DNA of 64,000 nt from Laguncularia racemosa (Eukaryota; Streptophyta; Magnoliopsida; Myrtales; Combretaceae): NCBI GenBank assembly GCA_037954665.1, contig JBBMOL010000013.1, positions 9,114,001 to 9,178,000 on the forward strand. Direction: 5' to 3'. The translations under genes and the position numbers were made by a program. Below the pieces are notes generated by a model, which worked only from the letters and a program-made list of their open reading frames with translations, did no database searches and was not told the DNA's origin. Every line of letters starts with the position of its first letter. The first letter of the stretch is position 1. Shown here piece after piece: positions 11,501-26,500 of this stretch.

Positions 11501-14500
11501 GGTTTGTAACGTTTATTGATTGTCATAGCAAGACAACCCGGTTAACCTTGTTAAAGGCTAAGAGTGATGTACTCTTAGCATTCAAAAATTTCTATAGGAT
11601 GGTAGAAACTCAATTTGGTGCTCACATCAAAAGGATTCGAACTGACAATGAGACTGAATATACAAATACGGCATTCCAAGAGTTTTTACTCTCACATGGG
11701 ATTGTGCATCAGAAGACTTGTGTGGAAACTCCTACTCAAAATGGAGTTGCAGAACGGAAGAACCATCGCCTCCTTAAGGTAGCTCATTCACTACTCTTCA
11801 CTATGAATGTTCCTAAATATTTATGGGGAGAGGCAATCCTGTGTGCAACCTACCTCATTAATCGGATGCCACCGCGTTCTCTAGACTTTCGTTCTCCTCT
11901 ACAAGTGCTTCAAGGTAACCACTCTTTTATTGTTCCTCCAAAAGTGTTTGGTTGTGTTTGTTTTGTCCACAATCGAAATCCTTTAGATGGCAAGCTTGCC
12001 CCTAGATCTAAGAAATGTGTTTTTGTTAGTTATGTACCGGATAAGAAAGGGTACGGATGCTTTTGTCCTACTGATCGGAAGACTTGCGTTTCAATGGATG
12101 TGACTTTTTGGAGTTACAACCATATTTTGGATCCTCTCCAACTGAGAATTCTCAAAAGGGGGAGACATCTGATGATTCTTCAATGGATGTTGATCAAATG
12201 ATGGAGTTACCAATGTCATCTCCCAGTGGTCCTAATGTCGAGGGGGAGATACCTCCTAGTGGTTCTCATATTGAAGGGAAAACGCCTGTTAATGATGCGA
12301 CAGGATCACCTAACAACGGAATATCCAAAATTCCTACTAAGGAAACAACTCCATTGGAGGTCTACAGTCAAAGGCCTAGAATAGTCGCTCCTGATAACTC
12401 TCATGCCTCACCTACACCGTCTATAGCTCATGAAGATCCTTCTCCTTCCTTGCCAGTCTCAAGTGATGCATCCTCCTCTCTTAATCATGATGATTTTAAC
12501 ATACCTATTGCTCTTAGAAAACAAAAGAGAACTTGCAATTCCCAATATAGGTCTCATTTGTGTTCTACTTTGCATCCTCTTGCTGATGTCATCTCTCTTG
12601 AGTCCTTGTCTTCTCAATTTCAAGCCTTTTTTGTATCCTTATTATTATCTGCCAATGTTCCCAAGCACTGGAAGGAAGCTTTGCAGAGCTCTGAGTGGAA
12701 GGCAGCTATGATTGAAGAAATGCAAGCATTACAAAAGAATGAAACATGGGAGCTTGTGCCTAGACCACAGATAAAGCAAATTGGTAGATGCAAATGGGTG
12801 TATATAGTAAAGCTCAACTGGTGGCAAAAGGATATACTTAGACATATGGGGTAGACTAAGAAGAGACTTTTGCTCCACTCGCAAAGATAAATACTGTTCG
12901 AATCATGCTTTCTTGTGCAGCTAACCTGGATTGGCAACTACATCAGTTAGATATAAAAAATTCTTTCTTACACAGGGATCTTAAGGAAGAAGTTTACATG
13001 TAGATCCCTCTTAGGTTTCGAGATACTCAAATAGCTGGGAAAGTGTGTCGCTTGAGAAGATCTCTATATGGACTAAAACAGTCTCCTTGGCTTGGTTTAA
13101 CAAGTTTAGACGAGCCATGTTACGACTTGGGTACAAACAAAGTTGTGCTAATCACACTCTATTTATCCAACTACATGAAGGAAAAATAACCCTGCTAATT
13201 GTGTATGTAGATGACATTGTTCTCATAGGAAATGATGCTGAGGAGATGACACATTTAAAGCAGAAGTTAGCAAAAGAGCTTGAAATAAAAAATCTGGGCG
13301 CACTAAGATACTTCTTGGGAATAGAGGTAGCAAGATGATCCAAGGGGATATATCTTTCTCAACAAAAGTATGTCCTTGATCTTCTAAAGGATATAAGGAT
13401 GCTTGGATGTCGACTAACTACAACTCCAGTGGATCCCAATCATAGTCTCTAAGTAGGAGGTGGAGAACAAGTAAATCGGGAGCAGTATCAACGCACCGTA
13501 GGGAGGTTAATTTATCTCTCACATACACAGCCAGATATTCCTTATGCAATTAGCTTGGTGAGTCAATATATGCATGATCCTTGTAGACCACATCTTCATG
13601 CTGTTAATCGTATACTTCGATACTTAAAGAGTTGTCCAGGACAAGGTATTTTACTAAGTAACCATGGACATCTTCGAGTTGAAGTATACAGAGATGCAGA
13701 TTTGATAGGATGCAGGATGATAGGCAATCTACATCAAGTTATTGCAGTTTTGTTGGGGGTAACATTGTGACTTGGTGCAACAAGAAACAAGGTGTGGTGG
13801 CCTAGTCAAGTGCCGAAGCTGAGTATCGATCACTTGCCTAAGGTGTATGTGAGGCATTGTGGATTCGATTGCTTCTGACAGAGTTACAACTTCTAGAAGA
13901 AAGCCCTCTTATGCTCTATTGTGATAACAAGGTAGCCATTGATATTGCAAATAATCCAGTACAACATAATAGGACAAAGCATGTGGAGATTAATCGACAT
14001 TTTATAAAAAAGAAACTGGATCAAGGAATTATATACTTGCCCTTTGTCAAGTCATCTGATCAACTTGTCGATATATTAACTAAAGGTCTTAGTACTATTG
14101 CCTTTTCAATTATATTGTCCAAGATAGGCATGTGTAACATTTATGCACCATCTTGAGGGGAAGTGTTGAATGATCTAAATATAGTAGGATTATTTATAGT
14201 AATAAGTATTATTATAGTTAGTAAAAATGCTTATACTTGGTAGGAGATATTTTTATATATGGTATATGAGATATATTCTTATATATAAGAATAAAAAAGA
14301 TCTGAGGCATATAACAACCCTAGAAAAGCATCTTTGTTCAAAAATTATTTTTTATTACACTTAATATATATATATATTACACAAAAGATACTTAAATATT
14401 CTATCTAAAGGATGTGAGACCTATATAACTCAACACTCCCCCTCAAGTTAGAGTATATAAATCATATGTACCAAGCTTGTTACAAATATATTCAATATGA

Positions 14501-17500
14501 GGACTCCTTAAAGACTTAGTTAAGATATCAACCAATTGACCATTTGAATTAACATAACTAGTGATAATACAACCAGACAAAATATTTTCTCGAATAAAGT
14601 GATAGTCGATCTTTATATGTTTGGTTTTCTCATGAAAAACTGGATTGGAAGCTATATGTAAAATAGCTTAAATATCACAAATTAACTTCATTTGCATTAC
14701 TTCACAGAACTTTAACTCCTAAAGAAGTTGCTTCATCCAAATAAGTTTACACGTTGCCAAGGCCATTGTATAATATTTTGATTCTACACTTGATCTAGCA
14801 ACAACATCCTACTTTTTACTCTTCTAAGTAACTAGATTGCCTCCAACTAGGACACAATACCCAAAAGTGAATTGTCTATCAGAAGGAGAGTCCGCCCAAT
14901 CAACATTAGAATACCCAATCACTTGAGAATGATCATGATCTTCATATAGTAAACCTCTACCTAGAGCACTTTTAATATATCTGAGAATCCTAACAACAGC
15001 ATTCTAATGACTAACACAAGGAGATTGAAGGAATTGACTAACAACACTAACAGCGAAAGATATATCAGGTCAAGTGATAGTAAGATAATTAAGCCTTTTT
15101 ACCAATGGATAATATCTCCCAAAGTCTGCAAATGGCTACCCCTATCCTGGTAACAACTTTACATTAGAATCCATAAGAGAATCTATAGACTTACAATTAA
15201 GCATACTAGTTTCTTCCAAATGATCTAAGGCTTATTTTCTCTGAAAGAGTACTATGTCAAAACTAGATTAAGCAACTTCTATGCCAATGAAGTATCTTAG
15301 TAAGCCAAGATCCTTGGTCTGAAAATGTCTAAAAAGATGCTCCTTCAAGTGAATAAAACCATCCTAATCAATGCCAATAATGACAATATCATCACTTAAA
15401 CTATCAAGTAAATGCATTTCCCTTCAAATGTATGTTTATAGAAGATTGAATGATCGAATGTACAACAAACCATGCCAAATTCCATAACTACAGCACTGAA
15501 TCGGCTAAACCAAGCACGTAAAAATTGTTTTAAACTATAAAGAGAGCGACGAAGTTTACATACAAAATTAAACTCCCCCTAAGCAACAAAACAAAGTGAT
15601 TGCTCCATATAAATCTCCTCTTGGAGCTCACCATGAAGAAATGCATTCTTTATATCCAATTGGTACAATGGCCAATGCTTCATAGCTGCAATGGATAGAA
15701 ATAATCGAACAAATGATATCTTAGCCACAATTAAAAATGCATCAACATAATCAAAACCATACACCTAAGTATAACTTTTAGCAACCAAACGAGCCTTAAG
15801 TTGATCAATTTTACCATCAGAACCAACTTTTACAGCATTAACCCATCGACACCCAACCAAAGATTTTCCAGGAGATAAAGGAACCAAATCTCAAGTACCA
15901 TTAGCATGTAAAGCAATCATCTCCTCTACCATTACTTGTGTCCATCCTTGGATTTAAAAGTGCCTCACTCACATTTTTAGGAATAGAAGTAGAAGACAGA
16001 AACAAAACAATAGCAAAATAGGATGGAGATAAACGGTGATAACTAAGAAAATTATAAATGAGGTGAGAATTTCGAAAAGATTGATTATTTTTCCTGAAAG
16101 CTATTGGGAGATCTGCATCTAAGAGGTCCTTAGTAGGTACAAACAGTGGAACAAAAGGTAAGTCAGCGAAAGCATCTAAAGGAGGTGGTGTGTCTGATTA
16201 AGAGTGGTTCCAATAGCTCCGATGATAAACCAGCAAAGATGGGGCTAAAGGAATAGAATCAAAGGTAGTAGGTACAAGCTCAAGAAGAGTACTCCAATGA
16301 AGAGGAGGAACAGGGGTAAGAGTTTCAATGAAAGTCACATTAGGAGACAAATAGTAATGATGAGTGATAAGTGAATAATATTTGTAACCTTTTTGAAATT
16401 TAGAATAACCAAGGAAAATGCACTTAATAGAACGGGCTAATAATTTATCCCGACCAAGAGACATATTTTTAACAAAACATGTGTAACCAAATACACGTAA
16501 TGGAAGAGCATATAAGAGTTGATCAAGAAATAAGATGGTGTGAGGAATTTTGTGTTGAAGAACAAAAGAAGGCATCCAATTAATGAGATAACACACAAAA
16601 AGAGCATCAACCCAAACCGAGTAGATACATGGTGATGTAAAAGAAGTGTGCGAGCAGTTTCAATTAAATGTCTATTTTTATACTCAATAACACCATTTTG
16701 TTGAGGTGTGTATACACAAGATGATTGATGTAAAATACCATGAAAGGACATGAACTTAGTAAATGGAGCAAAAAAAACATTCAGGAGAATTGTCACTGCA
16801 CAAAATTTGTATAAATACATTAAATTGAGTTTTAATTTCAGCATAAAAAGACTCAAATATTGAATGCAACTTAAATCGATGTTTCATTAAATACAACTAA
16901 GCACAACAAAAATAGTCGTCAATAAAGGTTATAAAGTACTGAAAACCCAAAACAGATACGATACGACTAAGGCCCCAAATGTCATAATAAACGATAGCAA
17001 AAGGAGGTACCCAATTATTGACTCACTTAGGAAATGAAATTTTAGATTTTTTTCCTAGTTGACACGACTCACACTCTAAAGAAGACAAATGCGATAAATA
17101 GGGAACCATCTTCTAAAATTTAGAGATGTTGGGATGGCCTAAACGATTGTGGATAAGAGCTGAAGAGATCGGAGTAAAACATGCAATAGGAGAAGCTAGA
17201 GGGATAGTGAGGTAGTTAAGCCCTTGTGACTCACATCTTGTGTTAATTATTTGTCTCGTACTAAGATTCTAAAAAAAAACAAAATGAAGGTCAACTTTAA
17301 TTGAACAATTTAAAGCATAGATGACTTTACTAACAGATACAAGGTTAAATGGACAAATAAAAATGTAAAGGACATTTTCTAAAGGTAGTGATGGTAAGAG
17401 TTGTGCATTGCCCATAGCTTTAGCAACTATATGAGAATCATTTGCTACAATAACATAAGGTAAAGATATAGATTGTAAAAATCGAGAAAATAGATCAGGA

Positions 17501-20500
17501 TTACCAAAGATATGCTCAGAAGCACCAAAGTCAATAACCCATGGACTTAGAGAAGAGGAATAACTGAGGCATGCAACAAAAATACCAATATGAGCAATGG
17601 AAGCAGTAGAGGATGACGATTGTTTTAAAGCTTGATATTGAAGATAATTCTCAAGATCAATTCCAGTGAAAATGAGAGAATCCTTATGTTATCCATCAAA
17701 AGTTATATGATTAGTATTCTAATAATATCAGCGCGAGGAGGAGGACCATGTAGTTTGTAGCATTTGTCCTTAGTATGTCCCCACTAATTGCAACAGGTAC
17801 ACCCAAAACAATTTCCTCGATTACCTCCATAAGCTCCACTGCATTCCTCTATTGCACTTAATTGAACTTAAGTAGCCATCTAAGAAGCCAAAGCTAAACT
17901 ATCCATAATAGAAGACCCATGTATTGGTGCCTTTGAAATGGACAACACACGAAGATGGGAGAAAACTTCATCCATAGATGGTACAGTAGGACTAACTAAT
18001 ATCTGATCACGAATAAGAGCAAGGTCAGCACCAAGTGTAGCAAGAATACAAACCATGAAGAATTTGTCCCTCTAAGCTAAATCATCCTTAAGATTCTAAC
18101 CAAGAGGAAGCAAAGAATTGTATTCAGCTTTAATTGATGCCCATCTTCCAAGGAAATCAATAATAAACAAACCCGACTGTCTCAAGTTAAGTAGATTAAA
18201 TATCACTGAATATAAACGTTGAATATCATTAGCATAAAGGGTTTTTACCTAAGTTCAAACATCATAATAAGTATTGTAATGCTTGTAAATGGGATAAAGA
18301 GATCGATCAATGGACTACCACAAGAGACTCAATAATAAAGCATCTACTCTCTGCTAGTTATCCTTATCCTTTTGCAAGTCGTCAAGATTAGTAGTCAAAT
18401 GGTCTTGTAGACCTTGACTCATAAATTACAATTCCACAAATTTAGACCAAGACATGTACTTGGAACTCCCCATTAACTTTTTCATTACAACAATAGGAGA
18501 TAGAGATAAAAGCTTGAAAAAGCACTGATTTTTGGTGAGGACGTATCGTAAGCCATGTTGGATTGAAGACAACCCTGAAAAAGAGGATGAAAAGGTGGTA
18601 AACAGTGGTAGTCAGCGGCGGACGGTGGTGGCAGCAGTGTTTGGCAGTAGATAGCAATGGTTGGCGGTGGAAGATGTTGGCATTTGGATGGTCGGAGCTA
18701 GAGGAAGCAAATGCACCGACGTGTGAAGGAAAAGAAGGATTTAACACTAAAAAAAGAAGGAAAAAAGTAAGATATGGCGACGTGGCACATAGCGGTGCGT
18801 AACCACACGTAGAGGCGTTTCCAATTGCAAGCTTTGGGGGATACGACATCAGAGAAAAGATGAACATGGTGATATGATTGGATTCTAAATCCAACATCGG
18901 AAAATGGTCAAAGATGCACAACACCGCTGAACTAAGGTTTTTTTTTTGTGGGAACTAAGGTTTCTCTATAGCTCTGATACCATGTTAGTAAAAGGAAGAA
19001 TGAAATTATTTTTTATTACACCTAATTTAAAAGTACACTATATATATATATACAAAAGATACTAAAATATTATGTTTAAAGGATGTGGAACCAATATATA
19101 TAACTCAACAATGGAGATTAGCATTAACAGTCATTTGAAGCTGAGTTTCTCCAAATTGGACCGTAGTTGCAAAAGAATGTCATCTTGGGAACAAAGAGCT
19201 GCTCAAACCGAAGCATTAGCAACTTCATTTGGTAAATAGGAAAGTAGAGTTGGAGGAGCACGCCTATACACCACCTTAAAGGGTGTCATGCCAGTTGAGG
19301 AATGATATGATGTATTATAAGAGTATTCCACCCAAGAAATTCAAGTAGCACAAGCATTAGGACAATCCTTAGCAAAACAACGAAGATAGTCGGTTAAGAT
19401 TTTCCATTTGACCATCTATTTCTAAATGATAGGCCGTGCTAAAATGCAATCAAGTGCCTTGGAGTACAAACAATAGTTGCCAAAAATGACTCACAAAAAG
19501 AGGATCACGATCACTAATAATAGGGCAAGGAAATCCATGAAAATGAACCACCTCTCTAATAAAAATCTAAGCTACTAACCGAGCTGTATATAAATGTTTA
19601 AGGAGGATAAAATGAACGTATTTTGAAAACCAAACAACCACCACAAAGATTACTTCATACCCCTTAGATTTAGGAAGCCCGGTGATAAAATCCATAGAAA
19701 TATCCTCCCATATGGCTTGAGGGATAGGAAGCAAAGAAAGTAAACCAGCTAGAGAAACATTTTGCACCTTCTATTGTTGGCAAACAGCACATGTAGCAAC
19801 AAAATAAGAAACATCTTTATGCATACTAAACCAAAATAAATGAGATGCCAATCATCGATATGTCCTCACATACCCTACATGTCCTCCCAACAAAGAAGAA
19901 TGGAATTCATGTAAAAACATGGGCACACACTTCAAATGAGAAGGAATAACCAAACAATCATGATAATAGGGTATTATTGCATAGATGAAAACCCGATCCA
20001 GCATCCTTTCCCTCTTGCAATAAGTGCAACTTAGTAGCCAATAGTTCATCAGCAAGCACATCCTTACAAATTTCATCAATATCAGTCCAAATAGGACCAA
20101 AGATTCCCGCTAAATCCAGCTCCTCAAATTCCCAAGAAAGAGCATCAGCAACACCATTCAAAGAATCTCGCTTATAGATGATAGCAAAATCATAACCAAG
20201 CAATTTTGCCAACCAATGCTGCTGATTTGGAGTTGTAATTCGCTGAGATAAAAGATGTTGAAGGCTCTTGTGATCCGTAACCACTGTAAAATGTCGCCCT
20301 GACTAATAGGGACGCCAATGGGTAATAGCTAAGACCAAAGCCATCAATTCCCTCTCATAGGTAGATTTACTCAATGTCTTGTCAAATAACGCCTCGCTCC
20401 AAAAAGCCATGGACCACTGATTTTGCATGAGAATAGCCCCAAGACCATGTCTTGAAGCATCACACTCAACCAAAAAAGGCTGAGAAAAATCAGGCATAGC

Positions 20501-23500
20501 AAGCACCGGGGCATGAATCAAGGCTTGCTAAAGATTATGGAAGGCGAAAATAGCTTCATCCGACCAAAAGAAAGAATTCTTTTTTAACAACTGAGTTAGA
20601 GGCTATGCAATCTTGCCATAATCCCTAATAAACTTTCGATAATATCTTGATAGCCCAAGAAAACCCCACAAACTCTTCAATGACTTCGGTATTGGCCAAT
20701 CTAAAACAGCTTGAACTTTTGAAGGATCCACAATAACTCCCTAAAAAGAGATCACATGACCCAGATATTCTAAAGAAGATTTCCCAAAGTAACATTTTTT
20801 CTTATTGGCATAAAAGTGATGTGTCCAAAGTAAATTAAGAACCAAACGTAAATGTCGAAGATGGTCTTCCAAAGAACTATAGACCAAAATATCATCAAAG
20901 AAACTAATATGAATTTCTGTAAATAAGGTCAAAACACATCATTCATAATGGATTGGAAGGTAGCCGAGGCATTTGTCAAACCAAAAGGCATGACCAAGAA
21001 TTTGTAATGCCCTTAATGTGTCCGAAATGCAATCCTCGGAATGTCATTGGTAGAACACAGATTTGTTGATAACTCGAGCACAAATCAATCTTAGAAAACA
21101 TTGAAGCCCCATGTAACTCATCCAACAATTCATCAACAACAGGGATTAGGTACTTATCAAGCACCATCACAGCATTCAAAGCCCTGTAGTCAACACAAAA
21201 TCGCCAAGACCCATCTTTTTTCTTTACCAAAATAACAAGACTTGAAAAAGGACTTTAACTAGACCTAATAATCTCGGCTTTCAGCTTATCAAAAACCAAT
21301 TTTTCAATCTCATCCTTTTGAATTTGGGCATATCTATAAGGTTGAACATTAATTGGTCCCACCCCTTCATCTAATTTGATGATATTGTATTCTCAAAGGT
21401 GGTAATTCCTTGATTTCATCAAAAATGTCAAAAAAAAATTGTAATAAAGCACCCATTTCAACAGATTCAGCTTCTTCTTCAACAAAAAAACACAAGTATT
21501 CATTCAATTTCAACACTCCTCTATACTTTAAATCATGCATTTTAAGGAATTGCTTAAGAGTGATACCTGACCTATGTAAAGTTGGATCCCCTTTCAATAC
21601 CCAATCACGACCATCACTTGGAATTTTCATTGTCATAAGTTTCCAATTCACTTCAATTTCTCCTAAAATCTATAACCAAGCAACCCCCAAAATGACATCC
21701 ACTCCACCAATGTCCATGACATAACAATTATACTTGGGAATGCGGAGTGGGTCGGACAAGCTGGCCTACCCAACCCACAAATTTTTGCGAGGCGGGCTAG
21801 GAAAATTTGGCTCACAGGATGTGTAGGTTGTTTTGGCCCGCCTCGTGTGGCCCATAGGTCAAGGCGGACCACATCAATGTGGGCACAGGTTGGCCCCCAT
21901 GGCCCACACAATATTAAAAAAAAAAACACACACACACAAAGAAAAACTGAAAAAAGAAAGAAATTGAAATTAGATCAGTTGCCAGCTCTCAACTCTCAAG
22001 TCCCATCCCATCGTCGTCCATCTCACTCTCAATCTCTCACTCACAAGCTCATCTCACTCTCACATTCTCTCTCATCTCTCACTATTGTCTTCTTGACGTT
22101 CTCATTCTCATCTCAGTCTCGCTAGCTACTCATAGGTCACGGCTCAACTCAATCCTCACAATACTAGTTGCAATCGTTGCCTCATTGTCATCTCAGTCAC
22201 CGATCCATCATATCGCTGTCATTGTGTCCTTGTCATCGTCACCAATCATGGTGAGTCCTCTCCTCAACCTTGTATCATGTTGTAGTTACGTTTTTTTTTT
22301 TTTTTTCAATTAGCCAAGTACTATGTTTGATCTATGGATTCGTTTGAAGTTACAGTTTAGGGGTTTGGGGTTTGGGTTTGGAGTTGCGACTTAGGTTTAG
22401 GGTTTGGGTTTAGAGTTATGGTTTGGGGTTGCAAGTATGCATAAATAGAGCTTATGGTTATATATTTGGAGAATTGGAGTTGCGGTTTTAGGTTTGGGGT
22501 TTAGGTTTGGAGTTGCGGGTATGCTTAAATAGAGCTTATGGTTAATCAGTTATGTATTTAGAGAATTGGAGTTGTGGTTTGGGGTTTGGATTTAGGATTG
22601 CGGTTTGAGGTTAAGGGGTATGCATAAATAGAGCTTATGGTTAATTGGTTATGTATTTGGAGAATTGGAATTGCGGTTTAGGGTTTAAGGTTTGGGTTTG
22701 GAGTTGCAATTCGAGGTTAGGGGGTAAGCATAAATAGAGCTTATGGTTACGTATTTGGAACATTGAAGTTGCGGTTTGGGGCTAAGGGGTATGCATAAAT
22801 AAAGCTTATGGTTATGTATTTGGAAAATTGGAGTTGTGATTTGGGGTTTAGGGTTTGAAACATCTTATCTTAAATTCAATTGTCAATAAATTAAGAACGA
22901 GAATGATTCATTTGATGTGTGACTAATTGTAGGTAATGTTAGTGGTATTAATAGAAAATTAATATAAATAGACACATAAGTAGCAACATGAAAATATAAA
23001 TGTAATATGCTTAAAACCTTAATGTAGATGGCATTCCTTAAAAATTCAACATAAATCGACCTTGTATCATTAGAAAGACAACCTTTGCATTCAAGTATTT
23101 AAAAACCTAAACTTCTAAGCATAACATGAAAATTGCAACTTGTGCCAAATTGCCTAGGTTGTATTGTATTTGCTATTTCACTGGGTTTATTTGCTATATC
23201 CGTAATTCTATATTATGATATTTTCTTGTTTTGATGTATTTTCGTAATGGATCTTACAAGCAATGAGATTACAAATACAATACAACCTATTGATGTAAAC
23301 AATGTGTTCGAAGTCGGTTGGCATAATGATAATGTACAACCAGGATCTTCTCAATCTAAAGAACTTGCAAGTAAAAAGGCTTAAGCAAATAGTTCTTCTT
23401 TTGAGGTTTGGGATATATTTGCAAAAATAAGTATTGGGAAAGATGGTAAAAGTAGAGCCAAATATAAAGTGTGTGGAAAGGAATATGTTATTGGGGGATA

Positions 23501-26500
23501 TAGCCACGAAATATCATCCTTACGTCGACATATAGGAAAGTATCATTTGAGTCAAATTCATAAACATAATGATGTTGGTGATATGATAATTAATCATGTT
23601 GATAAGTTAAGATCAAGAAAACTAAATCCTAAAGTTGCTCGTGAGATAATATCAATGGCTATTATTGAATATGATCTGCTATTTTCATTTGTTGAATATA
23701 TGAGGATTACACAATTTGCAAGGCTATGTGATCCTGATTATCAGCCAATTTCTAGGAAAACTGCTATGTCAGATATTTGGAATTTATATTTAGCTTAAAA
23801 GGATAAATTGAAACAAATATTGCAAAATATTCCAGGGAGAGTATGTTTGACTTCTGATGTATGAATTACCTTCACCAATGAAGAATATATTTATTTGACC
23901 GGTCATTATGTGGATGACAAATGAAAACTCAATAATAAAATTCTTACTTTTTGTAAAATGCCCCCTCCTCACTCGTGGTTTAAGTTATCCAAGAAAGTTT
24001 TTGAATTTTTAAAAGATCGGGACATGATAGAAAGATATTCTCCCTTAAATTGGATAACACATCTACAAATGATTGCATGCAAGATTTCTTGAAAAAACAA
24101 CTAAACTTGCAGCATAATTTGTTATGTGGTGATGAGTATTTTCATATTAGATGTTGTGCTCATGTTCTTCATTTAATCGTTAAAGGGTTAACGATAAGTA
24201 GTAAAGCCTTACATAAAATAAGAGAGTATGAAGTATGTGAAGGGCTCCAAGAGTAAAATGAAACATTTTTTAGAGTGTGCTCAATAGGTTAGCAACATTG
24301 ATACCAACGTTGGTTTGCACTTAGATGTAGCTAGTAGATGGAATTCCACTTACCTTATGCTTGATAGCGCACTCAAGTATCAACGTGCTTTTTTTGCTTT
24401 CAATTAAATGATTCTCATTATAAATATTGTCCAACCATGGATGAGTAAGAAAGGGCGGGGAAGATATTTAAGTTTTTTAGCCCTTTTTAGAGTATCACCA
24501 ATTTGATGTTGAGATCTTCGTATCTAACTTTAAACCACTATTTTTTGCAAATATAGAGTTAAATGTTTGTTGAATAAAAATTTAAATAGTGAAGATCATG
24601 TCATAAGGGAAATGTCTATTAAAATGAAACAAAAATTCAAAAAATATTAGAGAAAATATAGTATTGTCCTTGAACTTGGAGCAGTATTTAATCCTTGGAT
24701 GAAGTTTAATTTTTTTAAGTTCTACTTTAATAAACTTGATCCCCTCACTTATGAAGAGAAGTTGGTTTACATAAAAAGCAAGTTATATAAGCTCTATGGA
24801 GAATATGAGAAAAGCAAAATAGATCATATATCTAGAACTAGAAGTCATTAGGTTGGATCATCTTCTCAAACACAAGACACAACTAGAGGTGGCGGTAAAG
24901 GAGCAACACCACAACACTTTAGGTTTGGAAAGAGCTTAGCGATTGATCTTACTACTTTAGATGTGAGTTTAATAATAATTTCATTTGTTTTTTTAATGAT
25001 ATTTTTTATCATATTACATATTAGTTTTTTCCTTAACAATGTAAGAGTATTATCAAGTAGAAGTACGAAGTTCTAGTAAATCTTATTTAGATATTCATCT
25101 AGATGAGCAAATAATGGATATAGACTTCTACTCAAAATTGGATGTATTACAACATTGGAAAAGTTGAAGCTAGAGATATCATGATTTGTCCATCATGGCC
25201 TTTGATATGCTTAACATTCTAATTACCACTATAGTGCCTAAGTCAACTTTCAGTATCGATGCCCGTGTACTTAATAAGTATTGCAGTTCTATACTCTCAT
25301 CAAATGTGGAAACTTTAATTTGTACACGTAATTGGTTACAATGATTTGCGTGTGAAGGTAATTTTTTTTTATTCTTTTAGTAATATTTTCTTTTAATGTA
25401 TTATTTCAAACTTTTAACATCTAATTATATGTGTAATGTGGTAAATTATAGATGAAGAAGAAGACAGTGCGAGTAGGACTACTTCATCAAAGGGAGACTC
25501 CAATTTGGTTATTAATGATAATGATAATTGATCTATATCTGTGATTTTATTTCCTTTATTATTGACTTTATTTTCCTATATAATTAATGAAAAAGACTTT
25601 ATGATAATTGCTACATTTGCTTGATTATCATTTAAGCTTGTTTTCTTCTCTATCATATGAGATTTAAAAGCAAGTACATACAGATTGAAAGAGTGTGAAG
25701 TGTCAACTGTGAAGCTCTAACTATACTTTAACCTTTGTTTTATTTTCAAATTTTGAAATTAGACAAAATCTTAAAATAATTAATTATGTTGGTACAAAGT
25801 ATCAATTTTGATTGAACAAACAACCGATCTTCCAAGTTCAAATTGAATCAATGATTACTACTTTAATGGGACTTAGATTAAGGCCATGAAATTATTTGAA
25901 TAATACTTCTTCTTTTTTTCCAAAGACAAAATACTTTGCTTTTGGTGCTTTACATTAAATCAAATTTAATTCAAACTATACTTTGCTTCTGGTGCTTTAC
26001 ATTAAATCAAATCTAATTCAAACTAACTTAAAAATAAGCTAACCTAATTCCATATTAGATGGATGAAACCCTAACTAATAATAGAGGATTGAGGAATATG
26101 GAAGAAAAAAAAGAGTTGACATTACCTTGGAGTCAAACAAATTAAATGATTGCAAAAAGAAAATGAGACTCGACAAACAGAAAGAGAGTTGATGAAAATG
26201 ACTCTTTAATTTTGTAATAAGGAAAAAAAAAAAATCCTTGTGTGCGGGGCGGGCCAGCCCACATTGACTCATAAGGTGAAACCCAAACTAATAATAGAGG
26301 ATTGAAGAATATGGAAGAAAAAAAAGAGTTGACATTACCTTAGAGTCAAACAAATTAAATGATTGCAAAAAGAAAATAAAACGCAACAAACGGAAAGAGA
26401 GTCGATGAAAATGACTCTTTAATTTTGTAATAAGGAAAAAAAAATCCTCGTGTGCGGGGCGGGCTGGCCCACATTAACTCATAGGGTGGGGTGGGCTGAC

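Larger units (their letters stand above)
9284..14340 (+). mobile_element. Complete but defective Ty1/copia retrotransposon (plus strand), inserted in the LTR of another copia
   Basis: 5057 bp with LTRs at 9284-9459 and 14164-14340, a tRNA-iMet primer-binding site tggtatcagagc at 9460-9471 and a polypurine tract at 14155-14163. The LTRs differ at about 18 of 177 positions by eye. The flanks carry a near-match target duplication, gaaat (9279-9283) against aaaat (14341-14345). Removing the element restores the uninterrupted LTR seen at 18983. Gag, protease, integrase, RT and RNase H are all present in order, but with stops and indels. Confidence 0.95.
9260..19110 (-). mobile_element. Ty1/copia LTR retrotransposon (minus strand) inside the gypsy integrase, itself split by another copia
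   Basis: Short LTRs with TG...CA ends: 18983-19110 (5' LTR) and a 3' LTR divided into 9260-9283 and 14346-14435 by the inner copia. The primer-binding site complementary to initiator methionine tRNA is at 18971-18982 (plus strand gctctgatacca). The polypurine tract is at 14436-14448. Target duplication atgg(t/a): 9255-9259 and 19111-19115. Coding order gag, protease, integrase, RT, RNase H, all decayed. Confidence 0.9.

Noticed and set aside
18605..18802. 65-codon plus-strand ORF with Trp/Gly-rich sequence
   Set aside because: Lies opposite the leader and gag start of the minus-strand copia element; no family resemblance.
21847..22125. 92-codon Ser/Leu-rich plus-strand ORF
   Set aside because: Comes from the C/T-rich 5' leader of the hAT element, before the transposase start.
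22320..22860. Interstitial telomere array
   Set aside because: ggtttaggg-like words occur but are not in regular 7-bp register; they belong to a longer irregular unit inside the hAT leader.
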